From Portulaca oleracea (taxonomy: Eukaryota > Streptophyta > Magnoliopsida > Caryophyllales > Portulacaceae), in NCBI GenBank assembly GCA_029582165.1, contig CM055877.1:35533249-35597248 (forward strand): 64,000 nt of DNA. Reading direction: 5' to 3'. How positions within the stretch are numbered: position 1 is the stretch's first letter; each line of letters opens with the position of its first letter. The notes beneath the pieces were generated by a model. The model did not search any database. It was given only the letters and a program-made list of their open reading frames with translations, and was not told where the DNA came from. This document shows positions 55,394 to 64,000 of this stretch, in pieces. The position numbers and the translations under genes are program-made.

Positions 55394-56481
55394 ATGGCCT
55401 TTGAAAAGAAACTCGGCCTATGGATGAAGACACTCTCAAAACCCGAGAAACATCTTTTTACTTATTACAACTTATCCTTCATCTTGAGCCTGAAACAAGA
55501 GAAGATTAACAAGGATTTCCTCAAGGCGGCTTTCACATTTTGGGACTCCAAGCTTCACGTTTTTCGCTTCTCTTGGAATAAATTATGTCCTCTTCCTGAA
55601 GAGTGGGGTTGCATCTTCGGATTTGACCTTTATGCACCACCAACAACTCCTCCTCTTGCTCTTAATCATCGTGAAAGGTTCGAGGAATGGACGAACTTCA
55701 ACCATTGGGCATTGGAACATAATTTGGTAGACAACATGGTTGACCTTCAAGCTTTGGTGGAATTCTTTCAATCATTGGAGGCACTCAGACTCAAACCAGC
55801 ATCTCGAGTACGAGGTTTGGTATTTTGCATTCTGGCTGAGTGTTTATTTTAACATGGGGGTTCAGGTTTTGCTCCTCTTTCCCTCATTCACATTGTAGAC
55901 GAAATGGCTCGGGGTTACAATCTAGCCCCTATGATGGTTGCAGACTCTCTTGGGTCTCGATTCTTGGAGTTCTAAACAAGTTTTCCGGGGAAGCCTTCTT
56001 GCTCTTCAAGTACGTATCGACGTTTTTTATATTATTTCTTTGTACTTTTTGTGATTTTGTTTGGGCCATTTGAACGATCCATGTGGAATCATTTGCTGAT
56101 TTTTTTCCTTGGTTGTACCTTTTTTCTTTTTTTTATTTTTTGCAACCAAGATTCTTACTTTCATTCTTCTCCCTCGTAGGTATGACTTATGGAGGACCTA
56201 TGCATGGTGTTTTCCCATATAAAACCCTAAGAACTAGCTCATTTTTGCCAACGCAAAAGTATGATACTCGTAGAAGCTTTGAAGAGTGGGTGATTTTCTT
56301 GAAAGATCACAAAGAAATTCAGTGGCGGATTCAGTGGTGGAATGTTCCATGCTTTTCCAACCATTCTTGTAAGGTTGCTCATATCACCCTATTGGGTCTT
56401 AAAGAACTCACCTATTATTTCAAGGGACCGACTCATGTGCCAGATGGGACTATTACAGGACATCCCTCTTCTTCAATGTGA
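55394..56481 (+). pseudogene. E6 antisense gene 2 (DUF7745-like), homolog of 13537-15014
   Basis: Exon 1 from ATG 55394 reads MAFEKKLGLWMKTLSKPEKH and FWDSKLHVFRFSWNKLCPLPEEW, colinear with the E2 gene. A stop at 55850 and a frameshift near 55955 break it. The intron is about 56010-56179 (GT...AG), at the same place as in E2. Exon 2 keeps EWVIFLKDHKEIQWRIQWWNVP and GLKELTYYFKG, then is cut at about 56480-56500, where the leader of the element follows directly. The basic C-terminal tail is lost. Confidence 0.72.
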
Positions 56482-56502
56482 AATCCCCGATCTCACGCAC
56501 GC

Positions 56503-56846
56503 TGAATAGAGTCACATATAGCGAGCTGATCATAAGTCAAAAAGCACAAGTCAGTGTTTCTCAATTCGGATGGTCCTAATCCACATGCCGACCGTTTTAA
56601 GGAGAATTCGTAACTTGGGCCAACGAACTCGGATAGCTTGGGCTATATTGGCTATTAAGCGGACTAGGATAATGTTCAACGAGACTGACGACCCATGCCC
56701 TTTAACACATTTCCTCCTTTTTTTTATTTATTTACTCAAGGAAAGTAGATATTGTAAAGGACTTAATAAAGTCAAATATAATTAAATGGGTTATAATTAA
56801 TTTATAGGCTTAATTGGTAAATCCACCATGGTTGGGCCTACAATCC
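56503..56846 (-). other. E6 leader remnant
   Basis: Matches E3 39080-39410 (ATATAGCGAGxTGATCATAA, CCGACCGTTTTAAGGAGAATTCG). It joins the truncated antisense gene on the left and ends at TTGGGCCTA on the right, where unrelated AT-rich DNA begins. Confidence 0.65.
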
Positions 56847-58427
56847 ATTTTAGCAAAAAAACATCTACAATTTTTTTCCTTTTTTATTTGCTTAAACAAC
56901 GGTCAAATAAGTCATTGCCACCGCCACATCATACTTCCGACGAGTTGGATTCGGTGGTGGTTCGTTCGAAAAAATAAGGTGTAAATGCCAGTTCGTCCAA
57001 AATTAAAGTTGAAGGTTGGTTCGTTATTTCCAAACACACTTATAGAGTGGTTTATTAAAATCCAATTTTCCAACAATTTATTACCTTTCTAGAGGCAGAA
57101 ACAAAAAGAACCAGAAAAGAAGAAAATAATCACATTGGGGCTTACCGGAAGTGGGGGTTAAAGTTGTCGCCTAGCTTTGAGACTTGGATATTTTTTATAT
57201 TAAACTTATGTTAAGTACCTCTTTCTTTAATATTTGTTAGGGCGTTACTCTCAATATTTTTAAAGAAATTTTGTTTGTCATAATATTACACTATAAAATT
57301 GTGTAACAAAAAACTTAAAAGTCGGACCTTTCAAGCCCCAATTTATTGAATTACATTCTTATATAAAATTTAAAATGGACTGAGTTAATTACAGTAGGAG
57401 AAGAAATAATTGTTGAATTTGTCAAGAAGAAAAAAAGAATTACAGATAACTAATTAATTTGTGGATTGTTTTACATCTCTCTCTCTCTCATCACTAGTTT
57501 CAATTAATGTGAGGCTTTTTCTAATACATTTTTAATTATTTTAAATTACTTTTAGAGACCAAATTTTTTATACATGCATAATATAACATTAAAGCAATGC
57601 CAATTACTTATAGATTAAACAATATAAATTACTTTTATTGTATTCTATAATTTTAATATAGTAATATAATATGATTGATATGAATAAAAAATTAAGAAAT
57701 ATTATATGTTAAACATACCAAGAGAGAAAATTATTATGCAACAACATAACGCTAAAAACATCTATTACATAATATATTATATTATTAATTAAACAAATAA
57801 GACAATATAATGCATTTGGTTGTTTATTAAGATCAACTCAAACTAGATTTTTATTAAAAGATATATTATTTTATATTACAAATTTAATTATTATAGAAGA
57901 ACTTATCAATGAATTAAGTTTACTTTAGTTAAAATTAATTTTTTCAATTTCCAGAATTCAATCATTTGCTATTTTCAAAGGACCCAAATGCTAAAGGAAG
58001 CCTAAAAAGAAGAAAAATGGTTGCATTCACTTTGTAAAAATAAAATCAAGTTCAGTTTTTCAGTTTTGCTTAACTAAATAAAGAGTAATAAAGCATTCCT
58101 TTTGTATTACATTACAAATTTAAAACAGTATAAAATGTTTATAAACACGAACATTAAAAAATGTGCATGCGAATTCGAAGCAGGACATATTAATTAGTAT
58201 TTTGGCGTGTGTGGAAAGACCACAAGTGGTGTTCAGTAATTAAGCACGGCACGGTCTAAAATCTTATACTCGCAGACATATTAAGATATCGATTGAAGGG
58301 CTCAAATTTACTCAAATTCAATTAAAATATAAAAATTGAACCCGTTAAATCTTGAAATAGAATCCAAAAAGAATAAAAATAGGCAAAACAAAAAAATAAG
58401 GAAGTTCCAACCAATATGCGATCTAAA
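56847..58427. other. AT-rich intergenic DNA, 3' side of RPS17
   Basis: No gene seen. It holds a short CT microsatellite near 57477-57489. The last few hundred bases before 58428 should include the RPS17 3' UTR, but I could not fix a polyadenylation signal. Confidence 0.5.
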
Positions 58428-58850
58428 TCAGTACCTACGAATGAAGGCACGTCCATAGCCAAAGGGGGGAGGCATGGCAGATTCTGGAGCCTTCTCGACA
58501 ATTCCAGGCAATTCGGAGATGCCCATCACAGTCAACATGTCAATAGTTTCTCTATCAACCTCAATGTAATCAGTTTTAATGGCAGATACATCGGGTACAA
58601 AGTCCATACGCCTTTCTCTCTCCTCTACCTGGAGTTTGAGAGAGATCCCTCTGACAGGTCCCTTCTGGATCCGTTTCATGAGGTGCGTTGAGAATCCAGC
58701 AATCTTGTTTCTCAGCCGCTTTGAAGGGATGATCGCTACCTCTTCTAGGACCTTCTTGTTTGTGTGAAAATCCATTGTCATTTTTGAGTAGTACTTTTCG
58801 ATTACTTGACGGGATGATTTCTTCACCGTCTTCGTCCGTACTCGACCCAT
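58428..58850 (-). CDS. 40S ribosomal protein S17 (eS17)
   Basis: An intact, intronless 140-codon frame starting [21 protein letters not shown]. It continues with the highly conserved [33 protein letters not shown] and [15 protein letters not shown] segments, then a variable C-terminus ending FIRRY. Length and sequence are those of the plant cytosolic small-subunit protein eS17. It is part of the 40S subunit and needed for translation. The start is the only plausible ATG and matches the family exactly. The reading frame has no damage. No poly-A tail or target duplication is seen, so there is no sign that it is a processed copy, although lack of introns alone cannot exclude this. Confidence 0.96.
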   Translation of the reverse strand: MGRVRTKTVKKSSRQVIEKYYSKMTMDFHTNKKVLEEVAIIPSKRLRNKIAGFSTHLMKRIQKGPVRGISLKLQVEERERRMDFVPDVSAIKTDYIEVDRETIDMLTVMGISELPGIVEKAPESAMPPPFGYGRAFIRRY

Positions 58851-59394
58851 TTTATGCTAGATTTCAGTTTAGACACAGAAGAGTATTGAACTCACAAGAG
58901 AATGACAACTTACAAGTTAATGGTAGTTGAATGATTTGGTTATATGGGATACTGCCAAGTTAGGTATGTAACTGAATGTCGTATTTGTTGGAAAAACAGT
59001 CATGAAAATCATTCCAGTATTTTTATTTTATATTAAGTCTATTTATAGATTACCAACACCTTTTTTATTTGTTAAAAACGACCTCGCTATTAAACATTAC
59101 ATGCTAAAGACTCACAAATTATGCCGGAGACTGTGGTGGAAGTTAATTAGGTCCACCACATTATTAAAATGTGTTAATTTTTATGTGCTGAATTATTTTG
59201 GCAAAAAGCAGGCTACTTTCATTTATTTCTCACAACAAATCACTAAATCAATGGGAATCAAGCCAGTGAATCTCGATTCACTCAAGCAGTTTATCTATAT
59301 ATTGCTCATATTTCTTTGTATTCCAACCAAGATATACTTTATACAAAATATATTTTTTCATCTTTAGGAACGATCTTGTACATTTGGAATAACT
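58851..59394. other. Upstream region of RPS17
   Basis: Should contain the 5' UTR and promoter of the minus-strand RPS17 gene. No TATA box could be assigned with confidence. Otherwise AT-rich with no other feature. Confidence 0.4.
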
Positions 59395-60300
59395 CCCTTA
59401 TACTTCCTCATACTTCCGGCTTCCCATATTGTTGCCAACACAAAACCCGTGAACACACTAGCGTAAAGCTGCTTCTAGACCATCTTTTGCTTCAAGTTGC
59501 TTCATTTCTGTACCAAGACTTCAAAGTTGGAACATCACTAGAAAACTGCAACCATGAAAAAACTAAGGTCCGTAACTCATTAGCAAAATCACACATTATA
59601 AACAAGTGTTGTGCATTCTCCATAACTGTTCCACAAACAACACAATTGTCTTCACCATGACAGTAATGCTTAATCAATCAAGTATCAACCGGTAGCCGGT
59701 CTTGGATCCTCACCCAAGAAACAAAAATGTGCCTAGGAGGATTCAAAGGATTGCAAAAGATTTTCCTCCAAGGAGCCTTTTCTATGAGACCAAAATGACT
59801 AAATATGTATCTCCAACCCGTAACTAAGTTTTCCATTGTCATTCAGGACCTACCTTCATCTACTCCTTAACTTGACATAGTTTTCGCCAATAGCAACAAC
59901 AATCCTTATATAGGTTATACTATCTCCAACAATTTCTTTAAATGTAACGATTGTGTGCCCATTTTTAACTCATAAACTTTCTTTCCATGTTTCAGTTTCC
60001 CACACGAATTTAGCAATGCATAATATATTACATCTTTCTAGATCTCGGATCCCCACTCCCCCGTATCTCTTTGGCTTACACATTTGTTCCCAACTCACAT
60101 AAGGGTTTTTTATTGATAACAATAATCCCCTGTCCAAATATATTTGCAATAAATTTGTTTAATCCTATAAATCACCCCTTTTGGCACCAAGAAAATATTT
60201 GCCCAATAGCCCAAGATGCCCATAAGCACAGAATTCACCAACACAATTCTACTAGCAAAGGAGAGTTTCTGAGATGCCTATACCTTAACCCGGGATAGTA
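59395..60300 (-). pseudogene. Decayed L1-type LINE fragment
   Basis: On the minus strand, translations give LSFASRIVLVNSVLMGILGYW and YIWTGD (around 60100-60270), matching the SYAGRVTLVNSV..IWSG region of the LINE at 8230. Next comes a zinc-binding piece with CVVCGTVMENAQHLFIMCDF (59580-59640). Many stops and shifts are present. RT catalytic sequence and 3' tail are missing. Confidence 0.8.
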
Positions 60301-60305
60301 TCTTA

Positions 60306-61174
60306 TGTTAGGTTTTAAGTTATCTTTTTTCTAAACAGATATAGATTAATTGGCAGAATATTCATAACGATTATAAACAATTAATCACAACAATTGCAGA
60401 GGCTTTAGTAATTATACCTGATCGCTAATCCGGTTAATGAAGAGGTTGACCTTTGAGATTCCAATGCTGAAATTCTCTACTGAAAGTCCACGCAGCACTC
60501 CGGGAACTCGATTGCTAGATCGACCCGATCGTGACAGATCTCAATCTAAAGATGTATGTATTTCGGTATATGTGATTGCTTCAGGAAACGATAACTGCAA
60601 ACTAAGAGAGAGAGGAACTTAGGAAATCATTCTGGTATCTCTTTAAGAGTCTTAAACAGTTCCCTTGAGAAATCTCTTAGAGAGACTCCTATTTATAGGG
60701 TTTGGATGACTTGGGGAAAGGGTTACAAAACCCTAATGGCCGACCTAATGGAACCGCGCATTCTTGAGGCCCAACCCGGTCCGTGTTCATGCAACACGGA
60801 CCGTGTTTGCCTCCAGAATGTCCATTAAACGACCCAAAGTCACCACGGACTGTGGTGACACCAACATGGACCGTGTTGGATCAACACGGACCGTGTTGGA
60901 TCAACACGGTCTGTGTTGACTCCAATTCGGTCCGTGTTGGGCTGATTTCTCAGATAAATCAGTTCCCAACATTCCTAAACATAATACGGTATTACTTAGG
61001 CTACATACATTGTTCCAGGGCACTCACTTGTGTGACCCAGTAGGACCAAATAATATAGTTGTAATTAAACATATTCAATTACTAATTATATAGGTCTCTA
61101 GCAAGACATATAATTACTATATTACTTTGGTTTAATCTCCGTGTATATCGAACATTGTCGGGACATTCCCAACA
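60306..61174 (-). repeat. Copia-like LTR
   Basis: Bounded by TGTTAGG and CCCAACA (TG...CA) and 869 bp long. On the right it is followed by AATCTCCCACTTGTC, which on the minus strand is the polypurine tract GACAAGTGGGAGATT seen before many plant copia 3' LTRs. Minus-strand TATA box TATAAATA at about 60690-60697. Between 60779 and 60945 it carries a cluster of ACACGGACCGTGTT palindromes. The type assignment rests mainly on the polypurine tract and LTR ends. Confidence 0.6.
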
Positions 61175-61377
61175 ATCTCCCACTTGTCCCACAAGTGTTC
61201 GATTCCTTGAATTCCCTTGTCACTTACTGTCTCAAGTTCGGATAAGGTAAACTAAAGTCATCCTTATGTAAGACCCGAACGTTCCTCGATCTCCGAGTTA
61301 GACTTTGAAAAGCAGATGACCAATTATTGATTCAACTGAGCTCGCCAAGCATTTTCAGTCCAATCTCACAGAGTGGC
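61175..61377 (-). other. Internal remnant of the copia-like element
   Basis: About 200 bp right of the polypurine tract without a recognisable coding block. It ends where the E7 LTR begins, so E7 is inserted into it or joined to it. Confidence 0.45.
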
Positions 61378-62548
61378 TGTAGACCCCGAAAAATTGATAA
61401 CCTTTTTCGCGGCGCTACTTAAAAGTAATTGGGAGCCGACTAGGATTGCTTAACCTTAAATAAGGTTTAATTTTTGAGAATGATTTTAGACTCGATAAAA
61501 TGGTCAACCCCTCTAGGTTTATATGAACCAAACCCGTCTCGGTTTACAGACAGAACCTGTCGGATTTCAGGGACAAAAACCCGTCTGGGTTTACAGGGAC
61601 AAAAACCCGTCTAGGTTTTCAGGGAAAACCGGCCTGGGTTTTCAGGGACTAAAACCCGTCTGGGTTTTCAGGGACAAAAACCCGTCTGGGTTATCAGGGA
61701 AAACCCGCCTGGGTTTTCAGGGACTAAAACCCGTCTGGGTTTTCAGGGACAAAAACCCGTCTGGGTTTTTAGTGAGCAACCCCGTCAGTTGGATTTTTAG
61801 GAGAAATACATTGAAGTACAAATGAAGAGTCGCCAGTTGAATTTTTAGGAGAAAAACAACAAACCATTTTGATAAAAACTCCGGTCTACGAACCAAAAGA
61901 CGGATTCGGGGGCAAGGTTACGAATTTGACAATTAAAATTATCAAATCCGCCTATTCAAACGAATAGACTCTACTAGGATTAAATCAAAGCAAATAAAAT
62001 GAAAAGGGAGGAATTTGATATAAATTTCACGAGTTTAACATTAATGTCATGCAAATTATGAATTGAAAACACAGGAATCACATGAATTCGCTAGGTTACA
62101 TTGCATGGTTTACATCAATGCGATAATTATTCTAACCTTAAATGAAGTAGCATGCAAAGGGAGAAAAGAGGTAGAGAGAGTATACTAGTGTCAATACTCT
62201 AGCATAATCCGCCGTCCTTCAAATGGGAGGGGTTAGGGTTTAATTTATAGTGGAATGGGGAGATTAGGGGTACGTTTAGGGTTGCAGTTTATAGCCGCGG
62301 AATCAATAAACCCAGACGGGTTTGGGCTGGAGGATGGAATGAAAACTGGATGAACATCAGACGGGTTTGGGCTGGAGCCGGAAGTAACGTGGGCCTAACC
62401 CAGACGGGTTTGGGCTGGTTTTCTGTTGGCCAGTTTTGCTCGCTTCCGGGTTAGAAAAGAAATGGGTTTGCATGCCACTAAATTACTCGGTTAGCTTATT
62501 TTTTACAAATAACTAAAACTAATACCGGTACAAAAACCGGTGTCTACA
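61378..62548 (-). repeat. E7 3' LTR
   Basis: Shares the GGGAGCCGACTA.GATTGCTTAACC block and the GGGGCAAGGTTACGAATTTGA block with the other Tat-type LTRs. It carries a dense palindrome array (61528-61775) and three more copies in the opposite reading (CCCAGACGGG core) at 62310-62415. Confidence 0.85.
61528..61775. repeat. Array of CCCGTCTGGG palindromes in the E7 LTR
   Basis: About ten copies of a palindrome with arms AAAACCC/GGGTTTT and core GTCT or GCCT, spaced roughly 23-26 bp apart, with CAGGGAC(T/A) linkers. The period explains the plus-strand ORF at 61523-61825, which is not a gene. Confidence 0.88.
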
Positions 62549-62689
62549 GATAGCCCCCACTTTGATCGAGTTTGAGGAAAACGATGATCAAAGTAGTCTT
62601 GATGATCTTGGATATGAATCAGAAGCCTGTTCTGAAGCTGGTTGACGCTTGGAAGCTTGGTCCTGCGTCGATGTTGGTTGGCCTGCTTA

Positions 62690-63470
62690 GTTTCTTCCGT
62701 AAAGCTGACCGAATTGATCCGCCTCATTTCGCCGTGAGGTAGATCAAGGTCATGCACTTCATTTCGCCGTGAAGTGCAAGACCTGTGTCTGTGTGGGTTG
62801 ACCTGCTTAGTTTCTTCCGTAAAGCTGGTCGGAGTCGATCCGCTTCATTTCGCCGTGACGCGGATCTAGGAGGCATGCTTCATTTCGCCGTGACGCATGC
62901 CAGGATGATGAGGTGATCCACTTCATTTCGCCGTGAGGTGGATCGAGGTGACGCGCTTCATTTCGCCGTGAAGCATGCCTGGATGATGAGGTGATCCACT
63001 TCATTTCGCCGTGAGGTGGATCAGGGTGACGCGCTTCATTTCGCCGTGAAGCATGCCAAGATGATGAGGTGATCCACTTCATTTCGCCGTGAGGTGGATC
63101 AGGGTGACGCGCTTCATTTCGCCGTGAAGCATGCCAGGATGATGAGGTGATCCACTTCATTTCGCCGTGAGGTGGATCAGGGTGACATGCTTCATTTCGC
63201 CGTGAAGCATGCCGTGATGATGAGGTGATCCACTTCATTTCGCCGTGAGGTGGATCAGGGTGACATGCTTCATTTCGCCGTGAAGCATGCCGTGATGATG
63301 AGTTGATCCACTTCATTTCGCCGTGGGATGGATCAGGGTGACGTGCTTCATTTCGCCGTGAAGCATGCCAGGATGATGAGGTGATCCACTTCATTTCGCC
63401 GTGAGGTAGATCAAGGTCACGCACTTCATTTGGCCGTGGAGTGCGGGACTTTTGTCTGTGTACTGAAAAG
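62690..63470 (-). repeat. E7 78-bp tandem array of paired hairpins
   Basis: Units start GATGATGAGGTGATCC at 62904, 62982, 63060, 63138 and onward, 78 bp apart. Diverged units lie on both sides. Each unit contains two hairpins with the same loop TTTCGCCG: one with arms like GATCCAC/GTGGATC, the other with arms CATGCTTCA/TGAAGCATG. Since 78 is a multiple of three, an ORF runs across the array. Confidence 0.9.
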
Positions 63471-64000
63471 GGTGTCATCGCATTGTGAGAGCCCGATGAC
63501 GGCCGCTGAAGATGAGTTCGTCTTTTTGTAACCGCTTGACGACCGACGTATTTTGTGCATTGTTCTGCAAAAAGAGAAGGAGGGCATCAGTTTTTCTGAA
63601 AATCATAGCGAGTCAGAGAATTTACCTGTCAGTCGTGCTTTAGCTCTCGGAAACGGGCCTGCAAAATCAGTCCGACGTATTTTGAGTTTGCCATTGCTTC
63701 GTGGGAAATGACCTGAAAAACCCGTCTGGGTTATGCTCGAATTGCATTGGGCCTGAATTGCAGAGACGAGTTTGGGCTCATTTCAGGCTGCGATGGCCCA
63801 TAAAACCCGTCTGGGTTTTTGCATTTTTTTTTCGTCAAACCCGTCTGGGTTTGGGCTAAATTTTTTTTTTTTTTTTTGTGTGAGCGGATGAAATGGAAGA
63901 AGGCCCATACCCGTCTGGGTTGGGCTGAATTGCGAGTCAGCTGCTGAGTGAGGGAGGCAGACCCAAACCCGTCTGGGTTGGACCGAGAGTTGGGCTCTTT
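63471..64000 (-). other. E7 3' region, outer part
   Basis: Non-coding to the window edge. Contains at least five more CCCGTCTGGG palindromes (63720-63730, 63804-63813, 63840-63849, 63909-63918, 63968-63977) and a T-run at 63860-63878. Confidence 0.6.

Larger units (their letters stand above)
50506..56846 (-). mobile_element. E6: Tat-type element reduced to antisense genes
   Basis: On the minus strand: leader remnant (56846-56503), then no gag or pol, then two antisense genes (plus strand: 55394-56481 and about 52324-54776), tandem repeats, polypurine tract (50878-50895) and the end of a 3' LTR (50506-50877). The LTR is truncated at its inner side, exactly where E5 integrase breaks off, so a deletion or inversion joined them. 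Confidence 0.6.
61378..64000 (-). mobile_element. E7: Tat-type element, 3' end only
   Basis: 3' LTR 61378-62548 (TGTAGACCCCG...GTGTCTACA), polypurine tract (minus-strand AAAGTGGGGGCTATC, 62549-62565), a 78-bp tandem array and further non-coding 3' region to the window edge. The LTR is short (1.17 kb) for this group. The rest of the element lies beyond 64000. Confidence 0.82.

Noticed and set aside
61523..61825. CRISPR-like array or repeat protein gene
   Set aside because: The linkers are nearly identical, there are no cas genes, and the DNA is plant nuclear. The ORF only reflects the repeat period and lies in an LTR.
62807..63478. 223-codon ORF of 26-residue repeats on the minus strand
   Set aside because: It is a by-product of the 78-bp tandem array (78 is a multiple of three). 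No known domain, no promoter, and it lies in the 3' region of E7.
1..64000. Integrated plant virus (pararetrovirus) origin for the RT sequences
   Set aside because: All RT regions are next to LTRs, polypurine tracts, tRNA-Arg-type primer sites and integrase, or belong to a LINE. No movement protein or viral coat motif is seen.

Overview
This window is nuclear DNA of a flowering plant, probably a eudicot; the species cannot be named from the sequence. The signs are plant-type Ty3/gypsy elements of the Tat/Ogre group, Cassandra TRIM elements carrying 5S rRNA sequence, an L1-type LINE, CACTA, hAT, Mutator-like and Stowaway elements, and two plant genes. Only two ordinary, intact host genes are visible. 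One is an intronless OVATE family protein gene (4873-5775, minus). The other is a cytosolic ribosomal protein S17 gene (58428-58850, minus). About 49 kb of nested transposons lies between them.

Left part (1-7449): AT-rich intergenic DNA with a Mutator-like element (9-bp target-site duplication, TSD), a tandem duplication, a possible Helitron 3' end, and two inverted copies of one MITE-like element that bracket the OVATE gene. A third, related MITE-like element follows.

Middle part (7450-56850), from oldest to youngest as read from interruptions and TSDs. E1 is a minus-strand LTR element; its 3' LTR is split at 8229/28413 by a 5'-truncated LINE with a poly-A tail. The LINE is interrupted twice. 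One insertion is E2, a complete 17.0-kb Tat-type element (8962-25989, TSD ATACT). The other is a CACTA element (TSD GGA), which holds a hAT element (TSD GCTTCTAG), which holds a Stowaway. E2 itself contains a hAT MITE and a tandem Cassandra array in pol. The interior of E1 was entered by E5 (plus strand). The 5' LTR of E5 is split by E3 (TSD CATGA). The left LTR of E3 holds a 0.6-kb MITE and is interrupted by E4, an internally deleted element with mismatched LTRs. The E3 leader holds a solo Cassandra LTR (TSD CTTTT), and the E5 leader holds a solo Tat LTR. E5 pol ends abruptly at 50505, where E6 begins. E6 has lost gag-pol but keeps two antisense, intron-containing genes.

Right part (56851-64000): AT-rich DNA, the RPS17 gene, a decayed minus-strand LINE, a copia-like LTR, and the 3' end of another Tat-type element (E7) that runs off the window.

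How it fits together: the Tat-type elements share a layout of LTR, leader with a tRNA-Arg-type primer-binding site, gag, pol with a degenerate RNase H plus a second RVT_3-type RNase H, integrase, one or two antisense genes, a 3' region of private tandem repeats, a polypurine tract and LTR. The most unusual signal is a set of short palindromes at homologous places in these LTRs. The palindrome sequence is replaced as a block from one element to the next, while its symmetry and position are kept.
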